In this document: in pieces, positions 55,036 through 64,000 of the stretch
Layout of the letters: every line of letters begins with the position of its first letter
How positions within the stretch are numbered: position 1 is the stretch's first letter
From: Clavibacter capsici
GTDB lineage: Bacteria; Actinomycetota; Actinomycetes; Actinomycetales; Microbacteriaceae
Length of the DNA: 64,000 nt
NCBI RefSeq assembly: GCF_001280205.1
Contig: NZ_CP012573.1
Coordinates: 1,054,001-1,118,000 of the forward strand
Direction: 5' to 3'
The notes under the pieces: model-generated
The model's input: the letters and a program-made list of their open reading frames with translations, nothing else
Told to the model about the DNA's origin: nothing
Databases searched by the model: none
Program-made: the position numbers and the translations under genes

Positions 55036-56061
55036 TCAGGTCGGCGGGGTGCCGACCGGGGTGGGGAGGGTGGTCGCGGGGTCGGCGGCGGCGGCCAGCA
55101 GCGCGCGCGCGTCGTCGACGGGATGGTGGTCGAGCAGGAGCGCCACGAGGACGCGGCCCTGCGCCACGGAGAGCCGTCCGAGCGGCACGGCGCCGGCGGC
55201 CACGGCGTCGACCCCGCCGCCGTCGCCGTAGATCGCGGCGACCGGGCCGTGGGCCACGCGCGTGCCGAGCGCCACGAGGATCCCGTCGCGCGACGCCTCC
55301 CGGATCGCGGTCACCAGCGCGCGGTTCGCGTTGCCGGCGCCCGTGCCGATCACGACGACGCCGGCGGCGCCCGCGGCGATCGCGGCGTGCAGCAGCGCCG
55401 CGTCGGATCCGGGGTGCGCGCTCACGAGGTCCACGCGCATCCGGTCGAAGCGCGGCGTGGGGAGGGGCAGGCGGGGGAGCGCGCGCGGTCGGCGCTCGAT
55501 CCGCACCTCGTCGCCCGCCACCCGGCCGAGCGGGGCGCCGTCGCGCGGGGCGAAGGCGTCCGGGTCGAGCGTGCGCGCCTTGACGAGCCCGTCGGCCGCC
55601 AGCACGCGCGACGCGAACACGGCGAGCACGCCGGCCCCGCGCGCCTCCGCCGACGCGGCCACGACGATCGCGTCGCGCAGGTTGCCCGGCCCGTCGCCCG
55701 CCGGGTCGTCGGCCGAGCGCTGGGCGCCCGTGAGCACCACCGGCCGCGGGTCGTCGACGACCGCCTCGAGCAGGACGGCCGTCTCCTCGAGGGTGTCGGT
55801 GCCGTGCGTCACCACGATCCCGTCCACGTCGTCCCGCGCCAGCCCGGCGGCGACCGCCTCGGCGATCGCGCGGAGGTCGGCGTGCGTCAGCGCGAACGAG
55901 TTGACGCGGAGCAGGTCGCGCGTCTCGACGGTGACGTCGGCGGGCAGGTCGGGCACGGATCCGAGCAGGCGGTCGGCGGGATCCGCGGCGACCGCGGATC
56001 CGTCGGGGCGCGTGCGCGAGGAGATGGTCCCGCCGGTGGCGAGCACGAGGACGTGGGGCAT
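55036..56061 (-). CDS. L-asparaginase-family amidohydrolase
   Basis: This 341-residue protein has both catalytic threonine motifs: ATGGTISSR (residues 8-16) and [11 protein letters not shown], plus the [11 protein letters not shown] loop. No signal peptide is seen. It may hydrolyse asparagine or another beta-amide. It is the first gene of the operon and divergent from the LacI regulator, so its expression is probably the controlled step. Confidence 0.9.
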   Translation of the reverse strand: MPHVLVLATGGTISSRTRPDGSAVAADPADRLLGSVPDLPADVTVETRDLLRVNSFALTHADLRAIAEAVAAGLARDDVDGIVVTHGTDTLEETAVLLEAVVDDPRPVVLTGAQRSADDPAGDGPGNLRDAIVVAASAEARGAGVLAVFASRVLAADGLVKARTLDPDAFAPRDGAPLGRVAGDEVRIERRPRALPRLPLPTPRFDRMRVDLVSAHPGSDAALLHAAIAAGAAGVVVIGTGAGNANRALVTAIREASRDGILVALGTRVAHGPVAAIYGDGGGVDAVAAGAVPLGRLSVAQGRVLVALLLDHHPVDDARALLAAAADPATTLPTPVGTPPT

Positions 56062-56081
56062 GCGGACGATCCTCGGTCGCA

Positions 56082-56108
56082 CAATCGATTGCGTCAATGG
56101 TTTGCGTC
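56082..56108. promoter_or_regulatory. LacI-type operator region
   Basis: A perfect CAATCGATTG palindrome (56082-56091) with a central CG, as LacI-family operators have, is followed by two direct TTGCGTC copies (56089-56095 and 56102-56108). It lies 21 bp upstream of the asparaginase start and about 125 bp before the lacI-type gene. Confidence 0.6.
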
Positions 56109-56231
56109 GAACGATCCCGTTGCCGTCCTGTTGCGCGGGTGTTTCGCCGGGGCCGGTGGCGCGCGGGGGACCGGTCACCTCCGGGCCCGTCGCGGACGCT
56201 GTGCCATGCTGATCCGGGTGAGGAGCCCCGA

Positions 56232-57260
56232 GTGACCCAGAAGCGCCGGCCCCCCACCACGCAGCGCATGATCGCCGAGCTCGCGGGCGTCAGCGTCACC
56301 ACCGTCTCCCGCGTCCTCGCCTCCGGGGCGGACGAGCGCGGGCGCTGGGCGGGGCCCGAGACGGTGGCGGCCATCCTCGAGATCGCGGAGCGCAGCGGCT
56401 ACCGGCGGAACCCCCACGCGGCGAGCCTCCGCACGTCCCGCTCCGACCTCGTCGGCGTGCTCGTGCCGAGGCTCCAGGACTTCGTGCTCGCCACGGTCTA
56501 CGAGGGCATCGACGAGGCCGCCACCGAGCGCGACGTCTCGACGTTCGTGACCAACAGCCTCGACCGGCCGGAGCTCCAGCGCGCGCGCACCCGCAGCATG
56601 CTCGACCGCCGCGTCGACGGCATGATCTTCGGCGACGCGCACCTCGACGACCCGCTCCTCGACGAGCTCGCGGAGGAGGGCGTCCCCTTCGTGCTCGTCT
56701 CGCGCCGCCGCGGCGACCACGTCGCCATCACGTGCGACGACGTGGCCGGGGGGCGGCTCGCGGCCGAGCACCTCATCGCGCAGGGGCGCACCCGGCCCGC
56801 GGTGCTCTCGGGCATGGCGTATGCGTCCACCGCCGTCGACCGCACGCGCGGGTTCCTCGAGGCGTACGCGGAGGCGGGCTTGCCCGTGCCGCCCGAGCGC
56901 GTGATCCACCGGGGCTTCGACGCCGCGGCCGGCCGGGAGGCGACCGAGGCCGTGCTGCGCGACGGACCCGTGCCGGACGCGCTGTTCGCCACCAACGACT
57001 TCGCGGCCATCGGCGCGATGGGGGCGCTCCGCGACGCCGGCCTGTCCGTGCCCGACGACGTCGCGCTGGTCGGCTACAACGACACCCCGCTCGCGGCGTC
57101 GGGCTCCATCGCCCTCACGAGCGTGCGCTCCCCGGTCCACCGGATGGGGCGGCTCGCGCTGGAGTCGCTGCTCGCCATCGTCGACGGCCGCGGGGCCGAG
57201 TCCCGGCTGCTCGCGCCGGAGCTCGTCGCGCGCGCCTCGACCGGACCGCACCCGGGCTGA
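56232..57260 (+). CDS. LacI-family transcriptional regulator
   Basis: This 342-residue regulator has the N-terminal HTH (MIAELAGVSVTTVSRVLASG, about residues 13-32), hinge helix region NPHAASLRTSRSDLVGVLVP, and a periplasmic-binding-protein-like sensor domain. GGAG supports the GTG at 56232. It is divergent from the asparaginase operon and likely represses it until a sugar, polyol or related amide binds. Confidence 0.92.
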   Translation: MTQKRRPPTTQRMIAELAGVSVTTVSRVLASGADERGRWAGPETVAAILEIAERSGYRRNPHAASLRTSRSDLVGVLVPRLQDFVLATVYEGIDEAATERDVSTFVTNSLDRPELQRARTRSMLDRRVDGMIFGDAHLDDPLLDELAEEGVPFVLVSRRRGDHVAITCDDVAGGRLAAEHLIAQGRTRPAVLSGMAYASTAVDRTRGFLEAYAEAGLPVPPERVIHRGFDAAAGREATEAVLRDGPVPDALFATNDFAAIGAMGALRDAGLSVPDDVALVGYNDTPLAASGSIALTSVRSPVHRMGRLALESLLAIVDGRGAESRLLAPELVARASTGPHPG

Positions 57261-57316
57261 CCGGCGCGCGGGGTCGCGGGGATCGCGCGCGGCGGATCCG
57301 ATGCCACGATGGACGC

Positions 57317-58111
57317 ATGCGCCGCGACGTCTCCTCCATGCTCGAGCTGCAGGTCGCCGGCGGGAGCGGGATGGCCTTCGCGGTCGCCGTCGCCCGCGGC
57401 GCCGACATCGCCTCCGAGCACCTCGCGTTCGCCCTCGACGGCGTGCCCGTCCCGGCGACCGAGGTGGTCGACCGGCACGACACCCGGCTGCACGTGCTCG
57501 ACGTCGGCGCGGGCGTGCTCACCATGGAGTACCGGGCGACGGTCACGGGCCGCCGCGATCCCGCGCCCCTCGACGACGTCGACCTCTGGGTGTACCGCCG
57601 CCCGAGCCGCTACTGCGAGTCCGACACCCTCTTCCCGACGGCCCGCGGCGAGTTCCGCGGCCTGGAGGGCATGCCGCTCCTCGCCGCCGTGCGCGCGTTC
57701 GTGGCCGACTCACTGCGGTACGCGCCCGGATCCAGCCTCCCGACCGACGGCGCCGTCCGCACGCTGCTCGCGCGCCGCGGCGTCTGCCGCGACTACGCGC
57801 ACCTCGTCATCGCGATGCTCCGCGCGCTCGACGTGCCCGCGCGCCTGGCCGCCGTCTACGCGCCGGGCCTCCGCCCGATGGACTTCCACGCGGTCGCCGA
57901 GGCGTGGGTCGACGGTGCGTGGCACGTCGTCGACGCCACCGGCCTCGCGCCCCGGCAGAGCCTGCTGCGGATCTCGACCGGTCGCGACGCGTCCGACACC
58001 GCGTTCCTCACCAACACGCGGAGCCTCGTGACCATCTCGCGCATGGAGGTGCTCGCCACGGTCGACGAGCTGCCCGTGGACGACGCGACCGCGCCCGTGC
58101 GCCTGGGCTGA
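57317..58111 (+). CDS. Transglutaminase-like cysteine-protease-fold protein
   Basis: This 264-residue protein has a beta-rich N-terminal domain and a transglutaminase core with the triad Cys in RGVCRDYAH (about residue 157), His in MDFHAVAEAWV and Asp in HVVDATGLAPR. No signal peptide is visible. Substrate unknown. CACGAT lies 6 nt before the ATG, so it is probably leaderless. Confidence 0.88.
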   Translation: MRRDVSSMLELQVAGGSGMAFAVAVARGADIASEHLAFALDGVPVPATEVVDRHDTRLHVLDVGAGVLTMEYRATVTGRRDPAPLDDVDLWVYRRPSRYCESDTLFPTARGEFRGLEGMPLLAAVRAFVADSLRYAPGSSLPTDGAVRTLLARRGVCRDYAHLVIAMLRALDVPARLAAVYAPGLRPMDFHAVAEAWVDGAWHVVDATGLAPRQSLLRISTGRDASDTAFLTNTRSLVTISRMEVLATVDELPVDDATAPVRLG

Positions 58112-58165
58112 CGCACCGCTCGGCACCCGTGCGGCGGAGCGGTCGGCGGCGGCGCGGTGGGCGGA

Positions 58166-58810
58166 TCAGCCGCCGACGGTCTTCAGCACCGCGTTGCCGA
58201 GGTCGGCGTGGTCGCCGGGCTCGTAGAACGCCGCGGAGCGCATGACGACCATGTGCTTCGACGAGTAGATGGTGGCGACGCCGGCCGCGTCCTGCAGCTC
58301 GAAGTACGCCTCGACGCCCGACGGGTAGCCGGCGATCGGGTCGGCCCGGAGGATGGCCGCGTCGCGCCGCGACTGCAGCTCCGCGGCGACGGGCTGGGCG
58401 ACGTCGATCTCGACCTCCGTGCCGTCGGAGTCGCGGAAGGCGCAGGCGATGCCCTGCATGGAGAGCACGTCCTCGCGGGCGCCGTCGGTGGCGGTGTCCG
58501 CCGGGAGGGACTCGCTGGCGTAGCCCGGGCCGAACCGCGCGAGGTCGGGCAGCAGCTGGGCGCACGTGGTGCTCACGGGCGTGCCCTTCGGCGGCGCGGG
58601 GGTGGGGGACGAGCTCGGGCCCGTCGCGGATCCGCCGCCCGCCGCCTGCCCGCCCTCGGCGCTCGCCGTCGGGTCGGGCCTGGAGGGCTGGAGCGGCGCG
58701 GGGTTCGAGCAGCCCGCGAGGAGCAGGGCCACCGCGAGGCCGGCGCCGGCCGCGGCCGGGACGGTGCGCGCGAGGCGGGGACGTGCGGGCGCGGGGAGGC
58801 GGACGGGCAT
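58166..58810 (-). CDS. Predicted lipoprotein of unknown function
   Basis: This 214-residue protein has a basic N-region, hydrophobic segment and lipobox LLAGC (Cys near residue 34), then a Ser/Pro/Gly linker and a small domain with two further cysteines. It resembles DUF3558-like actinobacterial lipoproteins in layout, but I am not certain. AAGGAG supports the ATG. Its promoter hexamer is enclosed by an inverted repeat (58889-58919). Confidence 0.8.
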   Translation of the reverse strand: MPVRLPAPARPRLARTVPAAAGAGLAVALLLAGCSNPAPLQPSRPDPTASAEGGQAAGGGSATGPSSSPTPAPPKGTPVSTTCAQLLPDLARFGPGYASESLPADTATDGAREDVLSMQGIACAFRDSDGTEVEIDVAQPVAAELQSRRDAAILRADPIAGYPSGVEAYFELQDAAGVATIYSSKHMVVMRSAAFYEPGDHADLGNAVLKTVGG

Positions 58811-58888
58811 GGCGGTGCTCCTTCGGATCCGGGCGCGCCGCGGGGTGCGACGCTCGGCGCGCGGCGTCGTGCCACGTGCGGGGAGGCG

Positions 58889-58919
58889 GGATCGACACCC
58901 TACCGACCGCGGTCGATCC
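58889..58919. promoter_or_regulatory. Inverted repeat enclosing the lipoprotein -10
   Basis: Perfect 8-bp arms GGATCGAC and GTCGATCC enclose 15 bp that contain, on the minus strand, TAGGGT (58897-58902). A protein bound to the dyad would cover the -10 of the lipoprotein gene. Confidence 0.45.
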
Positions 58920-59026
58920 GCCGCTGGGACGCTCCCCGGGCGCTCGGCGTCGGCGGTCGGACGCCGGTGTCGACGAGGTCCGCGCGCGGGCGGGAGGGCG
59001 CCCGGCCGCCGGTAGGATCGATCCCC

Positions 59027-60691
59027 ATGACGACCCCTGACCTGACCGGCGCCCTGTTCGAGATCGTGGCCCGGACGGCAGGACGACGACCGGGGGGCGA
59101 CGCCCTCGTGCTCAGCCCCGACATGGTCGTGCTCGAGCGCCCGCGCAACCGCGACCACGGCGACTGGGCCACCAACATCGCCATGCGCATCGCGAAGCCG
59201 CTGGGGGAGAGCCCGCGCGCCGTCGCGGCCGACATCGCCGAGGCGCTCGGGGAGCTGCCGCAGGTCGCGAAGGTCGACGTCGCGGGTCCCGGCTTCATCA
59301 ACATCACGCTCGAGGCGGCGGCCGCCGGCGCCCTCGCGCGCACCATCGTCGACGCCGGTCCCGCGTACGGCCGGGGCACGACGCTCGAGGGGATCCGCAT
59401 CAACCTCGAGTTCGTCTCCGCGAACCCCACGGGCCCCATCCACCTGGGCGGCGTGCGCTGGGCGGCCGTCGGCGACAGCCTCGCGCGCATCCTCCAGGCC
59501 GAGGGCGCGGACGTCACGCGCGAGTACTACTTCAACGACCACGGATCCCAGATCGACCGCTTCGCCCGCAGCCTCCTCGCGAGCCACCTCGGCGAGGAGA
59601 CGCCCGAGGACGGCTACGGCGGCGCCTACATCGGCGAGATCGCCGCCCGCGTGGTGGCCGAGCACGACGGCGACGTGGACGCCCTCCCGCGCGAGGAGCA
59701 GCAGGAGCTGTTCCGCCAGCGCGGCACCGAGCTGATGTTCGCGGAGATCAAGCAGAAGCTGCACGACTTCGGGGTCGACTTCGACGTGTTCTTCCACGAG
59801 GACTCGCTGCACGAGTCCGGCGCCGTCGACCGCGCCATCGCGCGCCTCACGGAGCTCGGCCACGTCTTCGAGGAGGACGGCGCCGTGTGGCTGCGCACCA
59901 CCACGTTCGGCGACGACCGCGACCGCGTGGTGATCCGCTCGTCCGGCGAGCCCGCCTACATCTCGGGCGACCTCGGCTACTACCTCGACAAGCGCGAGCG
60001 CGGCTTCGAGCAGAACATCATCATGCTGGGCGCCGACCACCACGGCTACGTCGGCCGCATGATGGCCATGGTCGAGGCGTTCGGCGACACCCCGGGCGTC
60101 AACCTGCAGATCCTCATCGGCCAGATGGTCAACCTCCTGCGCGACGGCGAGCCCGTCAAGATGAGCAAGCGCAACGGCACCATCGTCACGCTCGACGACC
60201 TGGTGGACGCGGTGGGCGTCGACGCCGGCCGCTACGCGCTCGTGCGCTCCTCCGCCGACCAGAACCTCGACATCGACCTCGCGGTGCTCGGCAAGCGCAC
60301 GAACGACAACCCCGTCTTCTACGTGCAGTACGCCCACGCGCGCACCTGCGCGGTGGACCGCAACGCGGCCGCGTCCGGCGTCGAGCGCACGGCCTTCGCG
60401 CCGGAGCTGCTCACGCACCCGACCGAGTCGGCGCTCCTCGGCCTCCTGCAGGAGTTCCCGCGCATCGTGGCCCAGGCCGCCGAGCTGCGCGAGCCCCACC
60501 GGGTCGCGCGCTACGTGGAGGAGCTCGCGGGGTCCTACCACCGCTGGTACGACAGCTGCCGGGTGGTGCCGCGAGGCGACGAGGAGGTCACCGACCTGCA
60601 CCGCACGCGCCTGTGGCTGAACGACGCGGTCCGGCAGGTCGTGGCGAACGGACTCGACCTCGTGGGCGTCTCGGCCCCCGAGCGCATGTAG
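59027..60691 (+). CDS. argS: Arginyl-tRNA synthetase
   Basis: ArgS charges tRNA-Arg. The 554-residue class I enzyme has the HIGH-type motif in [15 protein letters not shown] (about residues 128-142) and a KMSKR loop (VKMSKRNGT, near residue 380), unlike many ArgS that have degenerate KMSK. TAGGAT at 59013-59018 lies 8 nt before the ATG. It starts the cluster argS-DUF2993-lysA-hom, an order common in actinobacteria. Confidence 0.97.
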   Translation: MTTPDLTGALFEIVARTAGRRPGGDALVLSPDMVVLERPRNRDHGDWATNIAMRIAKPLGESPRAVAADIAEALGELPQVAKVDVAGPGFINITLEAAAAGALARTIVDAGPAYGRGTTLEGIRINLEFVSANPTGPIHLGGVRWAAVGDSLARILQAEGADVTREYYFNDHGSQIDRFARSLLASHLGEETPEDGYGGAYIGEIAARVVAEHDGDVDALPREEQQELFRQRGTELMFAEIKQKLHDFGVDFDVFFHEDSLHESGAVDRAIARLTELGHVFEEDGAVWLRTTTFGDDRDRVVIRSSGEPAYISGDLGYYLDKRERGFEQNIIMLGADHHGYVGRMMAMVEAFGDTPGVNLQILIGQMVNLLRDGEPVKMSKRNGTIVTLDDLVDAVGVDAGRYALVRSSADQNLDIDLAVLGKRTNDNPVFYVQYAHARTCAVDRNAAASGVERTAFAPELLTHPTESALLGLLQEFPRIVAQAAELREPHRVARYVEELAGSYHRWYDSCRVVPRGDEEVTDLHRTRLWLNDAVRQVVANGLDLVGVSAPERM

Positions 60692-60702
60692 GGGAGCGGA
60701 TC

Positions 60703-61533
60703 ATGGCGGGGCGGTTCCAGGGCACCGAGGTCTTCGAGGCGCCCGAGCGGCGCGACCCGCGGGAGGCCCGCCGACGCCGCCGCGGCCCGCGCGGCGGCAC
60801 CGCGTTCATCTGGCTCCTCGTGCTCGCCGTGATCGGCGTCGGGCTCGCGTTCGGGCTCCGGATCGTCGACCAGACCGTCCGAGGAGTCGCCGAGGACCAG
60901 GCCGAGAAGCAGATCGCCGACCAGCTGCCCGGGCAGGTCACCGGCCGCGTCGACGTCTCGATCGAGGGCGACTGGGTCATCCCGCAGCTCATCCGCGGCA
61001 CGCTCGACCGGGTGGTGCTCGACGGGCAGAACCTCCAGGCCGACGGCACGCCGTTCCAGGCGCACATCGTCGCGACCGACGTGCCCACCGACCAGGAGCG
61101 CACCGTGGGGGACGTGGTCGCGACGGTCTCGATGGACCAGGATCCCGCGAGCGCCCTGCTCGCGAAGACGGCCGGCACGCCGCCCGACCTGCGCTTCGGC
61201 GACGGCACGCTCGGGTACTCCGGGTCCACGCGGATCCTCGGGCTCACGCTCGGCTACACCGTGGCCGCGGAGCCCGTGCTGCGCGACGCCTCGACCGTGG
61301 TCATCACGCCCGCCGAGGTGGAGCTGCAGGCGGGATCGCTCACGGTCGACCTCGCGCAGACCATCCAGGGGATCCGCGACATCACCTACCCCGTGTGCGT
61401 CGCGCAGTACCTCCCCGCGGGCGTCGCGGTGCAGGACGTGACCATCGCGGACGGCCGCGCGTCGATGACCGTCGCGTCGTCGTCGCTGGAGCTCACGCGC
61501 GACTCGCTCGGGGTCACCGGCAGCTGCGGCTGA
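60703..61533 (+). CDS. DUF2993 (LmeA-like) membrane-anchored protein
   Basis: This 276-residue protein has a basic cytoplasmic N-terminus (RRRRRGPRG), one membrane helix (about residues 34-53), and an extracellular domain of the DUF2993 type, a family with LmeA of mycobacteria, which acts in lipomannan elongation. Whether the function is the same here is unknown. GGGGAG upstream supports the ATG, 11 bp after the argS stop. Confidence 0.85.
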   Translation: MAGRFQGTEVFEAPERRDPREARRRRRGPRGGTAFIWLLVLAVIGVGLAFGLRIVDQTVRGVAEDQAEKQIADQLPGQVTGRVDVSIEGDWVIPQLIRGTLDRVVLDGQNLQADGTPFQAHIVATDVPTDQERTVGDVVATVSMDQDPASALLAKTAGTPPDLRFGDGTLGYSGSTRILGLTLGYTVAAEPVLRDASTVVITPAEVELQAGSLTVDLAQTIQGIRDITYPVCVAQYLPAGVAVQDVTIADGRASMTVASSSLELTRDSLGVTGSCG

Positions 61534-61689
61534 GCCGCCCGGGGAGGCCGGTCGGACGGCCGTCACATGGGCCGGGGCCGCGTCGCCGCCTCGGTAGGAT
61601 GCTGTCACCGCCCCCTCACGGCTTCAGGGACCACACCGGGTCCGCTCGCCATCCCGCACGTCCGCCCCGCGCCCGAAGAGGTGACTCGA

Positions 61690-63189
61690 GTGACCGCGAA
61701 CCCGCTGGCCCCGTCCTGGCTGCAGCCGCCCGACGACGCGAACGCGCTGGATCCCCGGGTCTGGTCCCGCGGCACGTCCCGTGACGACGACGGCGCCCTC
61801 CGCATCGCCGGGGTCCGCGCTCCCGAGCTCGCGGCCCGCTTCGGCACCCCGCTCTACGTGGTCGACGAGGTCGACGTCCGCGGCCGCGCCGCCGAGACGC
61901 GCGCCGCGTTCGAGCGCGAGGCCGCCGCCGTCGGCACGGGCGCGCGCGTCTACTACGCGGGCAAGGCGTTCCTGAGCGTCGAGGTCGCGCGCTGGATGGT
62001 GGAGGAGGGCCTCCACATCGACGTCTGCTCCGGCGGGGAGCTGGCCGTCGCGCTCGCGGCGGGCGCGGATCCGGCCCGCCTCGGCTTCCACGGCAACAAC
62101 AAGTCGGTCGCCGAGATCGACCGCGCGGTGGGCGCCGGCATCGGCCAGATCGTCATCGACAGCGCCGTCGAGGTGGAGCGCGTCGCCGCCGCGGCCGCCG
62201 CGCACGGCCGTGTGCAGCCCGTGCGCCTCCGCGTGAACAGCGGCGTGCACGCCCACACGCACGAGTACCTCGCGACCGCGCGCGAGGACCAGAAGTTCGG
62301 GATCACGCTCGCCGACGCGCCGGACCTCGTCGCCCGCATCCGCTCGCACGCGTCCCTCTCCTTCACGGGCCTGCACGCGCACATCGGCAGCCAGATCTTC
62401 GAGACCGACGCGTTCGTCGAGTCCGCCCGGCGCCTCCTCGACCTGCACGAGCGGCTCCTCGCGGACGGCGCCGTCCCCGAGCTCAACCTCGGCGGCGGCT
62501 TCGGCATCGCCTACACGTCGGTCGACCGGCCCGTGCCCGTGCCCGAGATCGCCCGGCGCCTCGCCCGCATCGTGGGCGACGAGTGCGCCCGGCGGGGGAT
62601 CCCCGTGCCCGTCATCGCGGTCGAGCCGGGCCGCAGCATCGTCGGCCCCTCCACCGCCACGCTCTACACCGTGGGCACCGTCAAGGACGTGCTCGTCACG
62701 GTCGGCGGCGTCGACGGCGAGGTCGCCGAGGCCGAGTCCGCCACGGGCGACGTCGAGGACCCGCGCGTCGCCGCGGAGGCGGAGACGGCGGTCCGCCGCT
62801 ACGTGAGCGTCGACGGCGGCATGAGCGACAACGCGCGGCCGGCCCTCTACGGCGCCGACTACTCCGTGCGGATCGCCTCGCGCGCCTCCACCGCGGATCC
62901 CGCCCTCGTCCGCGTCGCCGGCAAGCACTGCGAGAGCGGCGACCTCGTCGTCCTCGCCGACTACCTGCCGGGCGACGTGCGCCCCGACGACCTCGTCGCC
63001 GTCCCCGCGACCGGCGCCTACTGCTGGGCGCTCGCGAGCAACTACAACTGGATCGGCCGCCCGCCCGTCGTCGCCGTGCGCGACGGCGAGGCGCGCGTCA
63101 TCGTCCGCGGAGAGACCGAGGCCGACCTGCTGGCGCGCGACCTGGGCACGCCCCTCGCCGCATCCCCCGACGTGAACGGAGCACGATGA
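61690..63189 (+). CDS. lysA: Diaminopimelate decarboxylase
   Basis: LysA decarboxylates meso-diaminopimelate to lysine with PLP. The 499-residue protein has the PLP lysine in YYAGKAFLS (about residue 93), the GLHAHIGSQ motif, the glycine-rich LNLGGGFGIAY, and a C-terminal Cys-rich active-site segment (GKHCESGD). A short acidic insertion (GEVAEAESATGD) near residue 345 is unusual. I chose the GTG at 61690 because GAGG lies about 8 nt upstream; GTG at 61681 is possible. TAGGAT near 61594 is a promoter candidate. Its stop overlaps hom. Confidence 0.95.
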   Translation: MTANPLAPSWLQPPDDANALDPRVWSRGTSRDDDGALRIAGVRAPELAARFGTPLYVVDEVDVRGRAAETRAAFEREAAAVGTGARVYYAGKAFLSVEVARWMVEEGLHIDVCSGGELAVALAAGADPARLGFHGNNKSVAEIDRAVGAGIGQIVIDSAVEVERVAAAAAAHGRVQPVRLRVNSGVHAHTHEYLATAREDQKFGITLADAPDLVARIRSHASLSFTGLHAHIGSQIFETDAFVESARRLLDLHERLLADGAVPELNLGGGFGIAYTSVDRPVPVPEIARRLARIVGDECARRGIPVPVIAVEPGRSIVGPSTATLYTVGTVKDVLVTVGGVDGEVAEAESATGDVEDPRVAAEAETAVRRYVSVDGGMSDNARPALYGADYSVRIASRASTADPALVRVAGKHCESGDLVVLADYLPGDVRPDDLVAVPATGAYCWALASNYNWIGRPPVVAVRDGEARVIVRGETEADLLARDLGTPLAASPDVNGAR

Positions 63190-64000
63190 TCGAGTACCGG
63201 AACCTGCGCGTCGCCCTGCTGGGCTGCGGCTCGGTCGGCACCCAGGTGGCCCGCCTCATGCGGGAGCACGGCGACGAGCTGGCGCAGCGGGTCGGCGCGC
63301 GGCTGGAGCTCGTGGGCATCGCGGTGCGCGACGCGGACGCGCCGCGCGACCCGTCCGTGCCGCGCGAGCTGCTCACCACCGACGCGGAGTCGCTCATCCT
63401 CGGCGCCGACATCGTCATCGAGCTGATGGGCGGCATGGAGCCGGCGCGCACCCACATCCTCGCGGCCATCTCGTCCGGCGCCGACGTCGTCACGGCCAAC
63501 AAGGCCCTGCTCGCGACCCACGGCCCGGAGCTGTTCGAGGCGGCCGAGCAGGTCGGCGCGCAGCTCTACTACGAGGCGGCGGTGGCGGGCGCGATCCCCA
63601 TCATCCGGCCGCTGCGCGACAGCCTCGCGGGCGACCGGGTCGAGCGGATCCTCGGCATCGTCAACGGCACGACGAACTACATCCTCGACGAGATGGACAC
63701 CCACGGGCTCGGCTTCGACGAGGCCCTCGCGACCGCCACCGAGCTCGGCTACGCGGAGGCGGATCCCACGGCCGACATCGAGGGCCACGACGCCGCGCAG
63801 AAGGCGGCCATCCTCGCGAGCCTCGCCTTCCACACGCGCGTGCCGGTCGAGGCCGTGCACCGCGAGGGCATCACCGGCCTGTCGTCGGCGCAGTTCGCGT
63901 CGGCCCGCAAGGCCGGCTACGTGATCAAGCTGCTCGCGATCTGCGAGCGCCTCGCGGATCCCGCCACCGGCCGCGACGGCGTCTCGGCCCGCGTCTACCC
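63186..64000 (+). CDS. hom: Homoserine dehydrogenase, N-terminal part
   Basis: Hom reduces aspartate semialdehyde to homoserine, the branch to threonine and methionine. The gene runs off the window after about 271 codons. The NAD(P) motif VALLGCGSVGTQVARL is at residues 9-24, TANKALL follows, and the catalytic-domain signature GIVNGTTNYILDEM is near residue 157. The ATG overlaps the lysA stop (ATGA), so lysine and threonine genes are coupled. The usual C-terminal ACT domain would lie outside the window. Confidence 0.95.
   Translation, partial: MIEYRNLRVALLGCGSVGTQVARLMREHGDELAQRVGARLELVGIAVRDADAPRDPSVPRELLTTDAESLILGADIVIELMGGMEPARTHILAAISSGADVVTANKALLATHGPELFEAAEQVGAQLYYEAAVAGAIPIIRPLRDSLAGDRVERILGIVNGTTNYILDEMDTHGLGFDEALATATELGYAEADPTADIEGHDAAQKAAILASLAFHTRVPVEAVHREGITGLSSAQFASARKAGYVIKLLAICERLADPATGRDGVSARVY

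Overview
This window is high-GC actinobacterial chromosome. Gene content, protein sequences and gene order (Mrp antiporter tail, ilvD-ilvB-ilvN-ilvC-serA, leuB-ilvE, gltX, argS-lysA-hom) point to a Microbacteriaceae member, most likely Clavibacter or a close relative. That assignment rests on recognition, not on a database search. I see no insertion sequence, prophage, integrase, CRISPR array or rRNA gene. Almost the whole window is coding, and many neighbouring genes overlap by ATGA or GTGA.

Layout. 1-2124: end of a Na+/H+ antiporter operon (mnhD partial, E, F, G). 2193-7468: branched-chain amino-acid synthesis (ilvD, ilvB, ilvN, ilvC). 7582-8870: small membrane proteins. 8934-10523: serA. 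10593-12878: a TetR repressor divergent from a 14-TM-type drug exporter, with a palindromic operator between them. 13322-15510: leuB and ilvE. 15577-18552: NmrA-like reductase divergent from a MarR regulator, then a FAH-family hydrolase and a lipoprotein. 18566-21029: gltX and a thioredoxin-reductase-like flavoprotein. 21120-26258: tRNA-Gln, two near-identical aldo/keto reductases in tandem, a TerC manganese exporter preceded by a yybP-ykoY riboswitch, a DUF3592-like protein, a metallo-beta-lactamase-fold protein and tRNA-Glu. 26372-30931: S51-like peptidase, ung, GNAT, CPBP protease and a sugar-epimerase-like protein. 31005-33709: formaldehyde-fixing hxlB-hxlA divergent from an unusual histidine-kinase-like/LuxR fusion regulator. 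33814-39753: cell-wall-anchored 5'-nucleotidase, amidase, TauE/SafE, iron-regulated siderophore-interacting protein and a short paralogue. 39784-45083: SDR, HEAVH protein, disulfide reductase, crotonase, arginase-family and F420-reductase-like genes. 45188-48976: PspA and TPM envelope-stress genes, a 2'-5' RNA ligase and an antitoxin-like protein. 49183-51165: tRNA-Arg, a PNPOx-family oxidase and a C26 amidotransferase. 51196-57260: a LacI-controlled catabolic operon (asparaginase, polysaccharide deacetylase-like, MFS, two SDRs). 57317-64000: transglutaminase, lipoprotein, argS, DUF2993 protein, lysA and the start of hom.

How the genes work together. Three blocks supply amino acids: ilvDBNC with leuB and ilvE make the branched-chain amino acids, serA makes serine, and lysA with hom make lysine, threonine and methionine precursors. 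Regulation is readable in the sequence: a manganese riboswitch, a DtxR/IdeR iron box, a PHO-box-like repeat, and TetR, MarR and LacI operators. A TANNNT -10 hexamer lies exactly 6 nt (range 5-8) before the start codon of about 19 genes, which predicts widespread leaderless transcription.

The observations most worth following are the riboswitch with a readable Shine-Dalgarno-sequestering helix, the degenerate kinase/LuxR regulator beside the formaldehyde genes, a 19-bp tandem repeat that multiplies a -10 element, a probable CTG start codon, and the uncharacterised asparaginase/deacetylase operon.
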